This document shows, piece after piece, positions 1 through 9,087 of a stretch of 64,000 nucleotides of DNA. The notes beneath the pieces are model-generated. The model had not been told where the DNA came from and did no database searches. It saw only the letters and a list, made by a program, of their open reading frames with translations. Where the stretch lies: positions 62,001 through 126,000 of the forward strand of contig JADKBS010000027.1 of the NCBI GenBank assembly GCA_016714985.1, read 5' to 3'. Source of the DNA: Saprospiraceae bacterium (GTDB lineage Bacteria; Bacteroidota; Bacteroidia; Chitinophagales; Saprospiraceae). Both the position numbers and the translations under genes were made by a program. How positions within the stretch are numbered: the first letter of the stretch is position 1; each line of letters starts with the position of its first letter.

Positions 1-680
1 TTCTGTGTGGAAAAGCTGGTAAGCACCAGCAAGGAAAAACATAAAATACTGAGGTTTGTCTTCATGGTTCAAAAGTTTTAGTAAATCGTAAATGGTAAGT
101 AGGCATCAGACTGAAACTGGGAGGCAACCAAAAACGCAGCCATTCCAGCAGGTCTTATTTTTAGGTACCGATGGAGCAGTTACTGAGGGTTTCATGTGTT
201 TGGTAATCTAATGCGGGTGCAAGATACTCAAACCAAGGATAATTAAAACCATCAATTGAATTTTTTATTTAACTTTTGGCAGTGTCCATTTCCGGACGGC
301 CATGCATCAGTAATAGGGCGGCATCGATGGGTAAATGCCTAGCAACGACCTCAAAATGGAAGCCTTTCTACCGTAATTTTTTGAGCGCTGGCCTTTCCTT
401 GCAGCCATCATTCAGTAATTCCTTGCCTTCGATTGGTAATTGCCAGCCTTCATGCACCGATCGTAATGATGTGCGAATTAACCACTACATCGCCAGTGCC
501 GCTTCGCTCCACACTGTCTTGAACTGTGCGGTAATTTTAGTTGCTGGGACACTGTTTGATTGGGAGGGGGGAACACTTGGGACAACTGGTTTGGGAGGTT
601 CTGCTGTTTGCGCAAGATTGCATAAGTTTGTAATTTCGGCAACAACGAACTAACTTTGCTTAAATCAAAATTATTGGCCA
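1..680. other. Region without a supportable gene
   Basis: No reading frame here has a recognisable protein, a convincing ribosome binding site or plausible amino-acid composition. The only open frames (276-653 plus, 478-807 minus) look like chance. Two imperfect copies of a stretch of about 40 bases (around 300-340 and 402-444) share cores of the type TCGATxGGTAAxTGCC, which may be a decayed repeat. The segment ends at the first toxin-antitoxin cassette. Confidence 0.5.
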
Positions 681-953
681 ATGACCGCAAACGATGTATT
701 AGACAAAATCCAACACCTGCCAAAGGAAGTGCAGGAACACTTGTTCCTATATGTTGATTTTTTGTACAACACCTATGAAGTACACGGCAAGGGTGCTGCA
801 GAAACACCGTTCTTCAAAACGCATGAACTAACCACAAAAGGCAAGGAATACTTGGAACAGCGGATTGCAGCAGCCAACGCCCATCCCGAAAAACAAATAA
901 GCTGGAAGGACGCCCGAAAGCAAATCCATGAGAAGCACAACCTGCCCCAATGA
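681..953 (+). CDS. Antitoxin-like protein, DUF2281 type
   Basis: A 90-residue protein whose N-terminus (DKIQHLPKEVQEHLFLYVDF) has the helical 'lppe.q.evldFidfL' pattern of DUF2281-type addiction-module antitoxins. Its stop overlaps the next gene's start by four bases (ATGA, 950-953), the usual arrangement of an antitoxin-toxin pair under translational coupling. It is inferred to neutralise the ParE/RelE-like protein downstream and probably to regulate the pair. The family call is from pattern only. The cassette is followed within 15 bases by a fragment of a DUF262 gene, like the two other cassettes nearby. Confidence 0.7.
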   Translation: MTANDVLDKIQHLPKEVQEHLFLYVDFLYNTYEVHGKGAAETPFFKTHELTTKGKEYLEQRIAAANAHPEKQISWKDARKQIHEKHNLPQ

Positions 954-1255
954 GCTACAACGTAAAGCTATCCAACGAGGCCATACAAGATTATGACGAT
1001 GCAGTTGCTTGGTACGAAAGCCAGCAAAAAGGATTGGGCTTCGATTTTTCCTACCGCCTGTCTGAAACGCTGGAGCAAATAGAGAATTTCCCTGCTTCCT
1101 TTCAACTACTTTACCAAAACCGCCGATGCGCCGTCCTGAAGCAGTTTCCTTACAAGGTCTTTTATGTGTTCGAGGAACCCCAGCCCGATGTGCTGGTCTT
1201 TGCCATCCTGCACGACAAGCGGCATCCTGAAATGTGGAAGACAAGAAAGGTGTGA
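950..1255 (+). CDS. ParE/RelE-family toxin
   Basis: A 101-residue protein of typical RelE/ParE length. It opens with a strand and a helical hairpin (AIQDYDDAVAWYESQQKGLG) and ends in the strand-rich core seen in this family, with the usual order of a basic R-R-C stretch, FPYKVFYVFEE, and a C-terminal H-D-K-R-H-P-x-x-W near residues 90-96. ParE-like members poison gyrase and RelE-like members cut mRNA on the ribosome; sequence alone does not decide which. It is co-translated with the upstream antitoxin through a four-base overlap. Confidence 0.8.
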   Translation: MSYNVKLSNEAIQDYDDAVAWYESQQKGLGFDFSYRLSETLEQIENFPASFQLLYQNRRCAVLKQFPYKVFYVFEEPQPDVLVFAILHDKRHPEMWKTRKV

Positions 1256-1267
1256 GCTAATTGCTAA

Positions 1268-1312
1268 TTGCCCAGACGAAAGGGCGCTGTATCCTCGGGA
1301 TGGCGATTTCGC
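1268..1312 (-). pseudogene. Remnant of a DUF262 gene 5' region
   Basis: About 42 bases encode GEIAIP-RIQRPFVW and match, with a few differences, the N-terminal segment of the DUF262 fragment at 2504-2809 and the one at 3503-3642. The remnant lies between the end of the ParE-like toxin gene and the stop codon of the DUF262 C-terminal remnant. It has no start codon and cannot be functional. Confidence 0.75.
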
Positions 1313-1794
1313 CTAAAGCCCCCCATACCACCCCCTCACCTTCTCCGCCATCAACCTTCTCCGTTCTACCAAAAACGCCGGATAATCCTCAAGCCCCATC
1401 GTGAAAATCCCTTCTGGGATGCAATGCGCCTTCAGGTTTTGCGCCAGCAACTTTTGCTCCGTGATGCTGCCGTAGCGGCCCTCCCCCGTCTGGCATTGCT
1501 GGAGCAACTGCCCGAAATAATCCATCGGCGGCTTGTTGCCAATCTGGATATTGATTTCCGACTGCATATAGACATAGTTGGCAATCTGGTTGTACTGGGT
1601 GCGGCTCAAGCCCTGCCGTTTCAGCAAATCCTTTGGGAAAACATGGTGGACATCGCCCCGGTGCTCCACCAGCTCCCGCACGGTGATGTCCTTGGAGAGA
1701 AAGCCCCGGTCGCCGCCCACGATTTGCGCAGCGAGGAACACAAAGAAAAACGGGCTGTTCGCCAGCGGGGGAAACGAGAAAGGTTAAACGAGAT
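1313..1794 (-). pseudogene. DUF262/GmrSD-type protein, C-terminal remnant
   Basis: The frame, with no plausible start, encodes the C-terminal part of a DUF262/HNH protein (GmrSD-like type IV restriction or related nuclease). Recognisable parts are FFFVFLAAQ, GDRGFLSKDITV, the HNH-like GDVHHVFPKDLL and the terminal IPEGIF...FLVERRRLMAEKV helix. The middle of the gene is missing. The fragment abuts the 3' end of a PIN-domain cassette, on whose far side the matching N-terminal fragment (2504-2809) lies on the same strand. The simplest reading is a DUF262 gene replaced in its middle by the cassette. Confidence 0.75.
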
Positions 1795-1975
1795 TTGGTG
1801 AGTGACCAGCCTGCTTTAGCGCTGCTTTCGCTTTGTTGATTTGCTCAACTGCTTGTTTGGTCTGTTCATGAATAACCCGCATCTGTTCAAGAATTGGCAG
1901 GTGTTTAACCGTTTCGTAGGCTTTTTCTTTCCACTCCCAAACGGCAATTTGTGCTTTTGATGTATTAGTTTCCAT
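1784..1975 (-). CDS. Small helical partner of the PIN-domain protein
   Basis: A 63-residue, entirely helical, charged protein (QAVEQINKAKAALKQAG near the C-terminus). Its start lies inside the end of the PIN gene (11-base overlap), so the two are one translational unit. The toxin comes first and the small protein second, the reverse of the usual VapBC order. I infer an antitoxin role from context; no DNA-binding motif is evident. Confidence 0.6.
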   Translation of the reverse strand: METNTSKAQIAVWEWKEKAYETVKHLPILEQMRVIHEQTKQAVEQINKAKAALKQAGHSPNLV

Positions 1976-2456
1976 ATCCTGTCAGTTCGGTTGGTGTGAT
2001 GATTCTTAATGGGTGCAGGTAGCCAAGTTCGTAGTTTTTAGCCAAAACCCTGCGCTCCCGGTTAATATTTGCCAAGTGCTTAAAGTTCCAGCTAACCAAG
2101 TAATCAATCTTGTTGACCACACAAACTGCAACGTGCAGCGCATCGAATAGTTTTTTGGGGGGCATGATTCCGTTGTCCAAATAGTTTTGGGCGAGCGACC
2201 CTATCTCCTCCGCTTTCTCGACCGACAAAAGCTCGATGGGATAGTCTGCAATCACCTTCAACAATTTAGCTCGCTCGACTTCATTGCCTGTCTGGTTGAT
2301 TTCAGCGATGACATACTCCGTAACGAACGTGTCATAGACACCCAACTTCACGAAATTGTCGAAAAAATCAACGGTTATCTCCCTTTTTTCGGGAGCGTCG
2401 TCAGCAAAGAGAAAATTGATGACGGAAGTGTCGAGGTAAACGGTTGTCTTTGCCAT
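1965..2456 (-). CDS. PIN-domain ribonuclease, VapC-like
   Basis: A 163-residue PIN-domain protein. Acidic residues expected to bind the metal are visible: D9 in VYLDTSVINF, a glutamate in the YVIAEINQTG helix, and an aspartate in KKLFDALHVAVC followed by DYLVSWNFKHLAN. PIN toxins cleave RNA, often tRNA or rRNA. The gene overlaps the small downstream partner. The pair sits between the N- and C-terminal fragments of a DUF262 gene. Confidence 0.85.
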   Translation of the reverse strand: MAKTTVYLDTSVINFLFADDAPEKREITVDFFDNFVKLGVYDTFVTEYVIAEINQTGNEVERAKLLKVIADYPIELLSVEKAEEIGSLAQNYLDNGIMPPKKLFDALHVAVCVVNKIDYLVSWNFKHLANINRERRVLAKNYELGYLHPLRIITPTELTGYGN

Positions 2457-2503
2457 TCGACAAAATTAAGGAAAAACGAAGATTTGGCAAGGCTAAATAT
2501 ACT

Positions 2504-2809
2504 TTAAGCCAACCATCCATCCTTGCCGAGGATGGCCGCCTTGAGCGCCGTTACCCGCTGCTGCCCGTCTATTAGTATCTTCTTGCCTTCCGACAGCGAG
2601 CCGTCCTTGAGCAGCACATTCGGGTTGCGCCATGCGATAACATAGCCGACCGGAAAGCCTTTGTACAGCGAATCCATTAGGTCACGCACCTTGCTGCTGT
2701 CCCAGACGAAAGGGCGCTGTATCTCCGGGATGGCGATTTCACCGCTGCGCACCCACGACAGCAGGATTTGGATGAGGGGCTGGTCGTCGGCGTATTTCTG
2801 AGTTTTCAT
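2504..2809 (-). pseudogene. DUF262 protein, N-terminal remnant
   Basis: A 101-codon frame starts normally (MKTQKYADDQPLIQ) and carries the diagnostic DUF262 N-terminal motifs: IAIPEIQRPFVWD, LMDSLYKGFPVGYVI and the ParB-like DGQQRVTALKAAILG. It stops abruptly at WLA just where the PIN cassette begins. Intact DUF262 proteins are several hundred residues longer, so this is a truncated gene whose tail probably lies at 1313-1794. Confidence 0.8.
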
Positions 2810-2846
2810 GTGCTAAGATTTGTATTTTTGTAGAAAAATAAGAAAG

Positions 2847-3089
2847 ATGAAAACCATCACCATCAAGTTTGAAGATGCCAAGGAATGGAGTTTCCTGTTG
2901 CAACTATTAAAACGGCTTAACCTCCGATTTGACTGGAAGGACGAAACTGCTGCAAGCCCGAACCCAAAACCTTCCGTTGACCCAATTTCTATGTTGTTCG
3001 GCAGCTTCCCATCCAGTATGAGCAGCGATGAACTCGTTCAATCCATCTACGCCGCTAGGGTGAACCAGACACGGGAAATCAACCTATGA
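2847..3089 (+). CDS. Antitoxin partner of VapC-like toxin
   Basis: An 80-residue protein starting at MKTITIKFED. I prefer this ATG to the upstream TTG at 2820 because it follows an AAGAAAG stretch and removes an unlikely basic extension. The protein has a short beta start, a helix and a linker rich in serine and proline, ending in SDELVQSIYAARVNQTREINL-type sequence. Its stop overlaps the toxin start by four bases (3086-3089). The antitoxin role is inferred from this coupling. Confidence 0.7.
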   Translation: MKTITIKFEDAKEWSFLLQLLKRLNLRFDWKDETAASPNPKPSVDPISMLFGSFPSSMSSDELVQSIYAARVNQTREINL

Positions 3090-3502
3090 AGTACCTCCTC
3101 GACACCAACACCGTTGTCCATTTCCTGCGAGGCGCTTACCACTTGGATGAGAAAATGCGCTTCGTCGGCATCGAGAACTGCTTTGTCTCCGAAATAACCA
3201 TCCTCGAACTGGAATATGGCGTGGAAAACAGCGCCCCCGAATGGCAAGAACGCCAGCGCACTGCCCTTGACAATTTCATCAGCATCTTTGAAGAAAGAAT
3301 ACTGCCCATCCGCCCCGCTTTTAAGCAATACGCCCTAAACAGGGCCCGCCTACGAAAATTGGGAACGCCCATCTCCGATTTCGACCTTCTCATCGGCTCC
3401 ACGGCAGTAGCCCACGACTTCACCATCGTCACCGACAACGTCTCCGAGCTTTCCCGAATTGAAAATAGCCGAGTGGAAAACTGGATTGTGCGGTTGAAAT
3501 AA
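3086..3502 (+). CDS. VapC-like PIN-domain toxin
   Basis: A 138-residue PIN-domain protein with the classic opening MKYLLDTNTVVHFLRG (D6), the second acidic motif in SEITILELEYGVE, and the third and fourth in ISDFDLLIGSTAVAHDFTIVTDN. These residues form the metal-dependent RNase site of VapC toxins. It is coupled to the upstream antitoxin and followed within 20 bases by the third DUF262 5' remnant on the opposite strand. Confidence 0.9.
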   Translation: MKYLLDTNTVVHFLRGAYHLDEKMRFVGIENCFVSEITILELEYGVENSAPEWQERQRTALDNFISIFEERILPIRPAFKQYALNRARLRKLGTPISDFDLLIGSTAVAHDFTIVTDNVSELSRIENSRVENWIVRLK

Positions 3503-3642
3503 ACGCCCATCCCGTCACGCACCTTGGTGCTGTCCCAGCCGAAAGGGCGCTGTATCTCTGGGATGGCTATCTCCCCGCTGCGCACCCACGAGAGGAGGAT
3601 TTGGAGGTGGGGATGGTTGACGGGGTATTTTTGGGTTTTCAT
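3503..3642 (-). pseudogene. Third DUF262 gene 5' remnant
   Basis: From the ATG at 3642 the frame reads MKTQKYPVNHPHLQILLSWV and then the same IAIPEIQRPF-WD motif as the fragment at 2504-2809. It loses homology after about 45 codons, close to the stop of the VapC-like gene. It is a third copy of the same gene start in under 2.5 kb, in the same orientation as the others. Confidence 0.75.
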
Positions 3643-3706
3643 GGTGGATGGTTGAGTTTTGAATGTTCCAATTAGGCTAAAAGTACATATCACTTGGCAC
3701 TAGTAG

Positions 3707-4408
3707 TTAATCATCATTAAATTGTATTGATTCTTTTAACCTATTTAATGATAAAGTAATCAATGACAATTCTTCTTCGATCCTGTTGAAAATAGCCTTG
3801 TATCTATCTTGTGGAGTTATATTATCAAATATTGTCTTATCAGTAGGCCTATTAGAGGTTATTATTATAGATTTGCTGTGATTGAGAAAGTTTTCAAGGC
3901 TAATTAGCACTTCTTGTTCTTCTTTATTAAGCATAGACTTAAACTCTACAAGCCATTCCTGTTTTTTGTGCAAAAGCTCAGTGCTAACTTGAGAAAGAAG
4001 ACATATTCTGATTATATTCTCACTGCTCATTTTTAATGAATTTATTAATGCTGTCCAAGAACCTTCATCACGCATTTCTATTAGTTCTCTAAAAAACGAA
4101 AAAGGATGTTCGTCCTCGTTAAGTTTATTCAATAGGTCAATGAATGGTTTCAATCCCCCAAGGGGAGTTGAAATATCTGGCAAATGTTGCCTATTTTTCC
4201 ATAACTCTAATATTGTATCAAAACACTCCTTTTGCCTAGTTTCTCTTTCAGCGTCGGAATTAGAGTTCTCAACTTGTAAAATCAACTCGGCAACGTAATG
4301 AGACATCCAGCGGCCAAGTGTATTTACACTTGGTTCAAGCTGGAGTTCATTGACAATCTTTTTACCCAATTTTATAATTTCTTCCTCTGATGGTTTTAAC
4401 TTCTCCAT
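3707..4408 (-). CDS. Small accessory protein of the Avs-like locus
   Basis: A 233-residue, mostly helical protein of low GC content. The segment LGRWMSHYVAELILQVEN followed by KECFDTILELWKNRQHLP resembles, from memory, the small protein called Avs1c in type I AVAST loci; I cannot confirm this by search. It is the last gene of the block and overlaps the end of the STAND protein's C-terminal piece by 47 bases, so it was probably translated with it. It has no signal peptide or membrane segment. Its biochemical role is unknown. Confidence 0.55.
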   Translation of the reverse strand: MEKLKPSEEEIIKLGKKIVNELQLEPSVNTLGRWMSHYVAELILQVENSNSDAERETRQKECFDTILELWKNRQHLPDISTPLGGLKPFIDLLNKLNEDEHPFSFFRELIEMRDEGSWTALINSLKMSSENIIRICLLSQVSTELLHKKQEWLVEFKSMLNKEEQEVLISLENFLNHSKSIIITSNRPTDKTIFDNITPQDRYKAIFNRIEEELSLITLSLNRLKESIQFNDD

Positions 4409-5390
4409 TTGATTTGATTAAGTACAGTTTTGAATCATTTCGTCTGATTGGTTTTTCAAAATTATAATTTCTTTCTTTAATCTGCCTGGAAATTGTGCAT
4501 TCAATTATTAGGTACATTTGTCTTTTCTGCAAGAATTCTAGCAAAAATTTTGGCTTAACCTCAAACAAATGCCCTGAACTTCTAATGGCATTATCGTATC
4601 GATGTCGTTTCTCATCAGACCAGTTTTGAAATGTGGAAATTTTTTCATCATTATAGAAAGCACACTTAAACTCTTCATTATAAGTTATTTTAAAGTGGTT
4701 TTCGACTTCTCTACCAAAAATTGTATAGCTCTTGCTTATTTCTCCTGCAAAGGGGTCATTTTTGTCTAATCCTTCATAATCAGAGGTTACTTCTTTTAGC
4801 CAGCCAATTAACTGGAAATTTTCCTTTTTAATTTGTAATTCATCATCCTCTGATGGAATTCTATAATCATGGCTGTCTTTCGCCGTCTGTAACGCTCTTA
4901 GAAGTGCATTAGAAGTTTTTGGCGTAACCAGAGCAGAATTAATGGAAACGCTCTCATAATTTTCTCCAAAATAACGAGTATATCCGCCATTGACTGTTAT
5001 ACAATTCATTTCTGAGTCGTCGGAAATCCCTAATACAGAATCATAATCTTTATCATTTACACCATTTCTCCATGCTTCGTCAAATCTATTGAAATCTGAA
5101 TTCCAAAATTTTTTATCAAGTGGAATTGGTTCCCTTAGATCTGATAGCCAAAAATTTTTCAATGCTAATCCATCAGATTCTAACCAGTAATCCCAAGAGT
5201 CCCAAGAGTTTGGCTCAGTTTTCAAAAGTGGTTCATTTTCAAATAGTTCCATCGCTGCACAATACATTCCATGATATTCAAAATAACGTTCAAGATTTTC
5301 AACAACGGGCAAACTGCCATGTCTATTACTGGTTAATGTCCATTCTTCCTTTACGTAATCATCATCACGAATATTATCTATATACCCCAC
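4362..5390 (-). pseudogene. Avs-like STAND protein, part 5 of 5 (C-terminus)
   Basis: This frame (342 codons, opening with GTG inside the preceding piece) continues the giant protein rather than starting a new one. The preceding frame ends ...YISEKWGI, and adding one G to the GGGG run near 5385 joins it to YIDNIRDDDYVKEEW. The segment SNRHGSLPVVENLERYFEYH and the following ENEPLL...SWDYWL match, from memory, the C-terminal end of long Avs-like ATP-binding proteins. No catalytic motif is visible; in such proteins the C-terminal region recognises phage proteins. Confidence 0.55.
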
Positions 5391-7921
5391 TTTTCACTGA
5401 TGTATTTATCTGCCAAATCTGCAACATCATTTTCTGACAAATTGAAACACCGCCCTAATTGGTTATACCAATACGGAAGAGTGTCCATTGAGTCGAAATC
5501 AAATTTCCAATTGCCCTTTTGAGAATTACATTTACGTGGTTTCCTTTTTAATCTATCTTCCCTTACTAGTGTTAACTTACTTATCAATATACTATTTATA
5601 ACAATTGTTTGTTCACTTGAAAAAAGAGAGTTATCATATTCGATAAGATTTAGACAAGATTGTTTTATAAAATATAAAATCAAAGCATGAGGTAGTTCTT
5701 TGTTTTGTAATTCTTGAAAAATATCTTCTTTAAATTGGCATACTACTAATGGATTTTCTCTTGAAAGACGCTCAATACAAATCCAAAGGTAGAGCTTTGC
5801 AGAAATCCAGAAATATATATGACTTTCATGCTGAAATGGAAAACAGCTACGATTGTTTTGTAAGGATAGTAGTATTTGAAGAATAGACGTATTTCCTGAA
5901 TTTACAGTACGCCTTAAAGCATGCATTCCTCTCCATCTAATTCTTTTATCAGGATTCCCTAAAACAAATCTAATGGTTTGAGCAATCACTTGATTAGAAT
6001 CTTTAGGTGGAAGATGTTTTTCACTCCATATGCCATCAGCAAAATCTTCATTTAATTTAGAATTCCATCTTAATAAAACCCAACTTATCAATTCTTCATT
6101 TTCTTGCTGATTAAGACGATTTTTCAAAAAGGCAATGGTTTGATATATAGATGTAGCCGCTAATTCATCAATTTTTTCTGGCAGCATTTCAAATAGTATG
6201 ACAGCTAATTCAGAATCGTTAATTGAAAAAACGCTTGCAAACCTATTGATACCATCATAGTAAATCCTATCATCCCGATTAAAGTTCGAAAACCATATTT
6301 TCAATGCTTTCTTGAAGTTTCGTTTCTTCCAATTTTGAACCAAGGGGTGATAATTCCAGTCTTCAAATCTTTCTTTAAGTGCAATTTCAAATGAGTGTAA
6401 ACTTATTAGGTCTGTATTTACATCAATAAGCGTATCAAGATGTTGTTCGTAATCTTCAGGATTGCAAGCGTTTTTAACCTCACTTAAAAATTGTGAGATT
6501 TCAGGTTCAGCAATATAGTACTCAGCATTTGACCTAATCTTCTTAAGGGCTTCATTGAGGCTTGGCGTAGAAACAATGGTTGTCTTTTCTATTCTTATTT
6601 TATTATCAACACTAGCCTGTCCTTCTAGTTTGTTTTTTATATTATACGATGAATTTTTTTCTTCATGCTTATTTTTGTAGAGGCTTTCTATGAAATTATG
6701 ATAACCTGCAAATTTATGAACTAAGTCACTGTCCATAAATCTTCCATTTTTAATAGTATTATATATAGATTCTACAGTTTCTTTCTTCTCATCTGCGTTG
6801 CAATTTATTTGTATATCCCGAAGTACATTCTTTATAAAAATACTTTTTTGCCTGTTGTCACTAAGACTATCAAATTTGTTAATTAATACTTCAATATATT
6901 CAACATAACTTTTCCAATAGTAGATATTCAATGGTAACATTGAACTCCCAATTTGGGGAGAGATAAATCCTTTCTCTACTGAAATTTTTAAAATCGGAAG
7001 GATGTGTTCGATTATTTTAGTAACATATCTATGACTCCATCTACAAATAATTGCAAATGAAGTGGCACAATCTAAATAAGCTATTCCTTTGATACCTTCA
7101 TCCAAAGGAAAATTGTCATAGCCATCCAGACGGCTTTTGCAAAATTCTACGAACCTTGCAAACTCAAAAGCTAAATGAGGATTATCGCTAGATATACCTA
7201 ATTGTGAAAGACTATATAAACATTTTATTTGTTCTTGGGCCTCAATATCAATTTCTGATACCGCTTCTACAGCTTTTTCAAAGTATAATTTACTAACTTT
7301 TTCATCAAGGCTTCTGAGAATCCTCGAAGAATGTATGTAGTATTTAACTATATCACTTGATGTAAATGAGGACTCTTGAATGATAGAATCAACTTCATTA
7401 AGTATCTTATAAGTATGCTTTTTTAGTTTTTCAATAGAAGATATTTTCCTGGCAATCTCGATCCTTAAAGAAATTTGCTTATGATTTCCACTTTCGAAAG
7501 AGCTTATGACAGTTTCAATAAGTTTGCCCCCATCCTCAATGTGAGAAAGAACATCAACCAATATTAAAGCAAGAAAATTTAATTTATTTTGAGCCCAATG
7601 CTTGTCATGATATCTAAACTCCCAGTCATCGTTGATGCTTTTACATACAGCTTGAATCATTGATTTAATATTGCCTTCCTCGTTTTTCACAAATACATTT
7701 GCTCTAAGCTGGTAAATCGAAATAGCATGTTTATAAAATCTATCAAATTCGGCTTTCTGCTCTTCTATGTATTTTTTTGACTCATAATCATCTTTTTCTC
7801 TTTTTTCTTTGAATTTTTCTGGATGAATGTCTTCTAACTTTAAGGAGATATTGCTTAATTCAGCTTTTAATGTACATTTTCTTAAAAAAATATCTACTGC
7901 TGATTTTTCGTTTTCATTCCT
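5378..7921 (-). pseudogene. Avs-like STAND protein, part 4 of 5 (helical repeats)
   Basis: A long helical frame with TPR/HEAT-like texture and no enzymatic motif. A start would fall at 7690, but the same frame stays open back to 7921 and meets the previous piece at an in-frame TAA (7922-7924), so the methionine is probably internal. In STAND defence proteins this region is the sensor that folds over the target. Codon use and base composition are AT-rich compared with the window's core genes, which suggests transfer. Confidence 0.6.
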
Positions 7922-8443
7922 TTAAAAATCATCCATAAAAGATGGCACACGGTCTGTAATTTGTATGTTAATGTATTCAAGTATTTTTAAAACTACCTCT
8001 TTATTGACACAATTTAAGCTTATATATAGTTCGCAAAAAGATATGATAGATGGTAATAACCGAACTTTGAATTTTACTCCTCTGGATAGCATCTTTAATA
8101 TCGAATCTGCTAGGCGGTTGATGTCAAATGGGTTCGATTTCGTAAAATCAACCTTCTCTAGAATAAGTAAATTGACATATATAGGCAAAGTTATTGGTTT
8201 TAACCAATCAATAAGTTGCTCTTCAGTTGAATATCTTACAATCTCATCTAATAAATGACTTGTTGCCCGAAACACTGCCTTCTTAGGCTTCCAACGCTTC
8301 AACCAATCAAAAGCAACCTGAGAACCAAATATTCGAAGGTATGCTTCTGCTCCGTTGGCAATATCTTCATCCATAATTCGATAGTCACTAAATTCATTTA
8401 CACCTTTTTGGCGCATGAGCCACTCTACCCATTCTCGGCAGTT
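7922..8443 (-). pseudogene. Avs-like STAND protein, part 3 of 5
   Basis: The frame is bounded by TAA codons at 8444-8446 and 7922-7924 and reads NCREWVEWLMRQKGVNEF... through IMDEDIANGAEAYLRIFG. It is in the same phase as part 4. Both stops sit in T-run/A-run junctions, so a true nonsense change and homopolymer miscalls are hard to separate. It is helical and part of the repeat region. Confidence 0.55.
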
Positions 8444-8517
8444 TTAAATGTCTTTTGCTTCTTCAATTGAAATTAACTTCCTTGAATAAATGGCAGCTAA
8501 TTGATAGTGAAATGAAC

Positions 8518-9087
8518 CTACCCATGACTTCTCACAGAATTTAAATGCAGTCTAAGTAATGAGTCTGATTCACCATAGGAAGCAACGAGGTCGGCATTTT
8601 TAATAAGCAAATCATTTAATGCTAAGTCTGTTTTGGCAGCGTCAGCAGCTATGAAAGCAAGTTTAAAGAATGTTAGGTTATCGTCAGCGTCACTACTAAC
8701 TTTCATTGCTAATTTAGTTCTTTCAATATAAACTTCTTTTTTTCTAATTGGGTCTGTAGGTAGTAATTTAAATTCTTCGTTGAGAACTACTTTCTTTAAT
8801 CGTTTTTCATACTTTGCTTCATACAAAGCAACCCCTAAATTTATTGAAGCATATTCGTCTTCATTTGCTTTATCAAGGAATAAATTTGCAATTTTTGTTA
8901 GGGCTTGCTCACTTGACTTGTACTTTTCTCTAATATGGTTTTCAAAATCTTCGTCTCTAAATGAAAAATGACCATTGTCCAGAACTAAACCATGCCATAT
9001 ATCTGTTGATACATCATTCAGCATATCTATACTAAGTTCAGTTAATGTCCCAAGGTAAGATATTGGGACTGGTCGAGGACAAAGATA
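8518..9087 (-). pseudogene. Avs-like STAND protein, part 2 of 5
   Basis: This frame has the same phase as part 1 and is separated from it only by a TGA (9088-9090). It begins YLCPRPVPISYLGTLTEL and contains FRDEDFENHIREKYK, segments expected right after the STAND NTPase module (winged-helix/helical region). At about 8520 the frame is lost; adding one G to a GGG run links SHG to VGSFHYQLAAIYSRKL in the next phase. Confidence 0.55.

Noticed and set aside
300..444. Two imperfect 40-base repeats that could be a decayed leucine-rich-repeat gene
   Set aside because: Similarity between copies is low and no consistent frame or LRR pattern could be followed.
276..653. Open frame of 125 codons on the plus strand
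   Set aside because: Unlikely composition, no similarity recognised and no ribosome binding site; overlaps a minus-strand frame equally without support.
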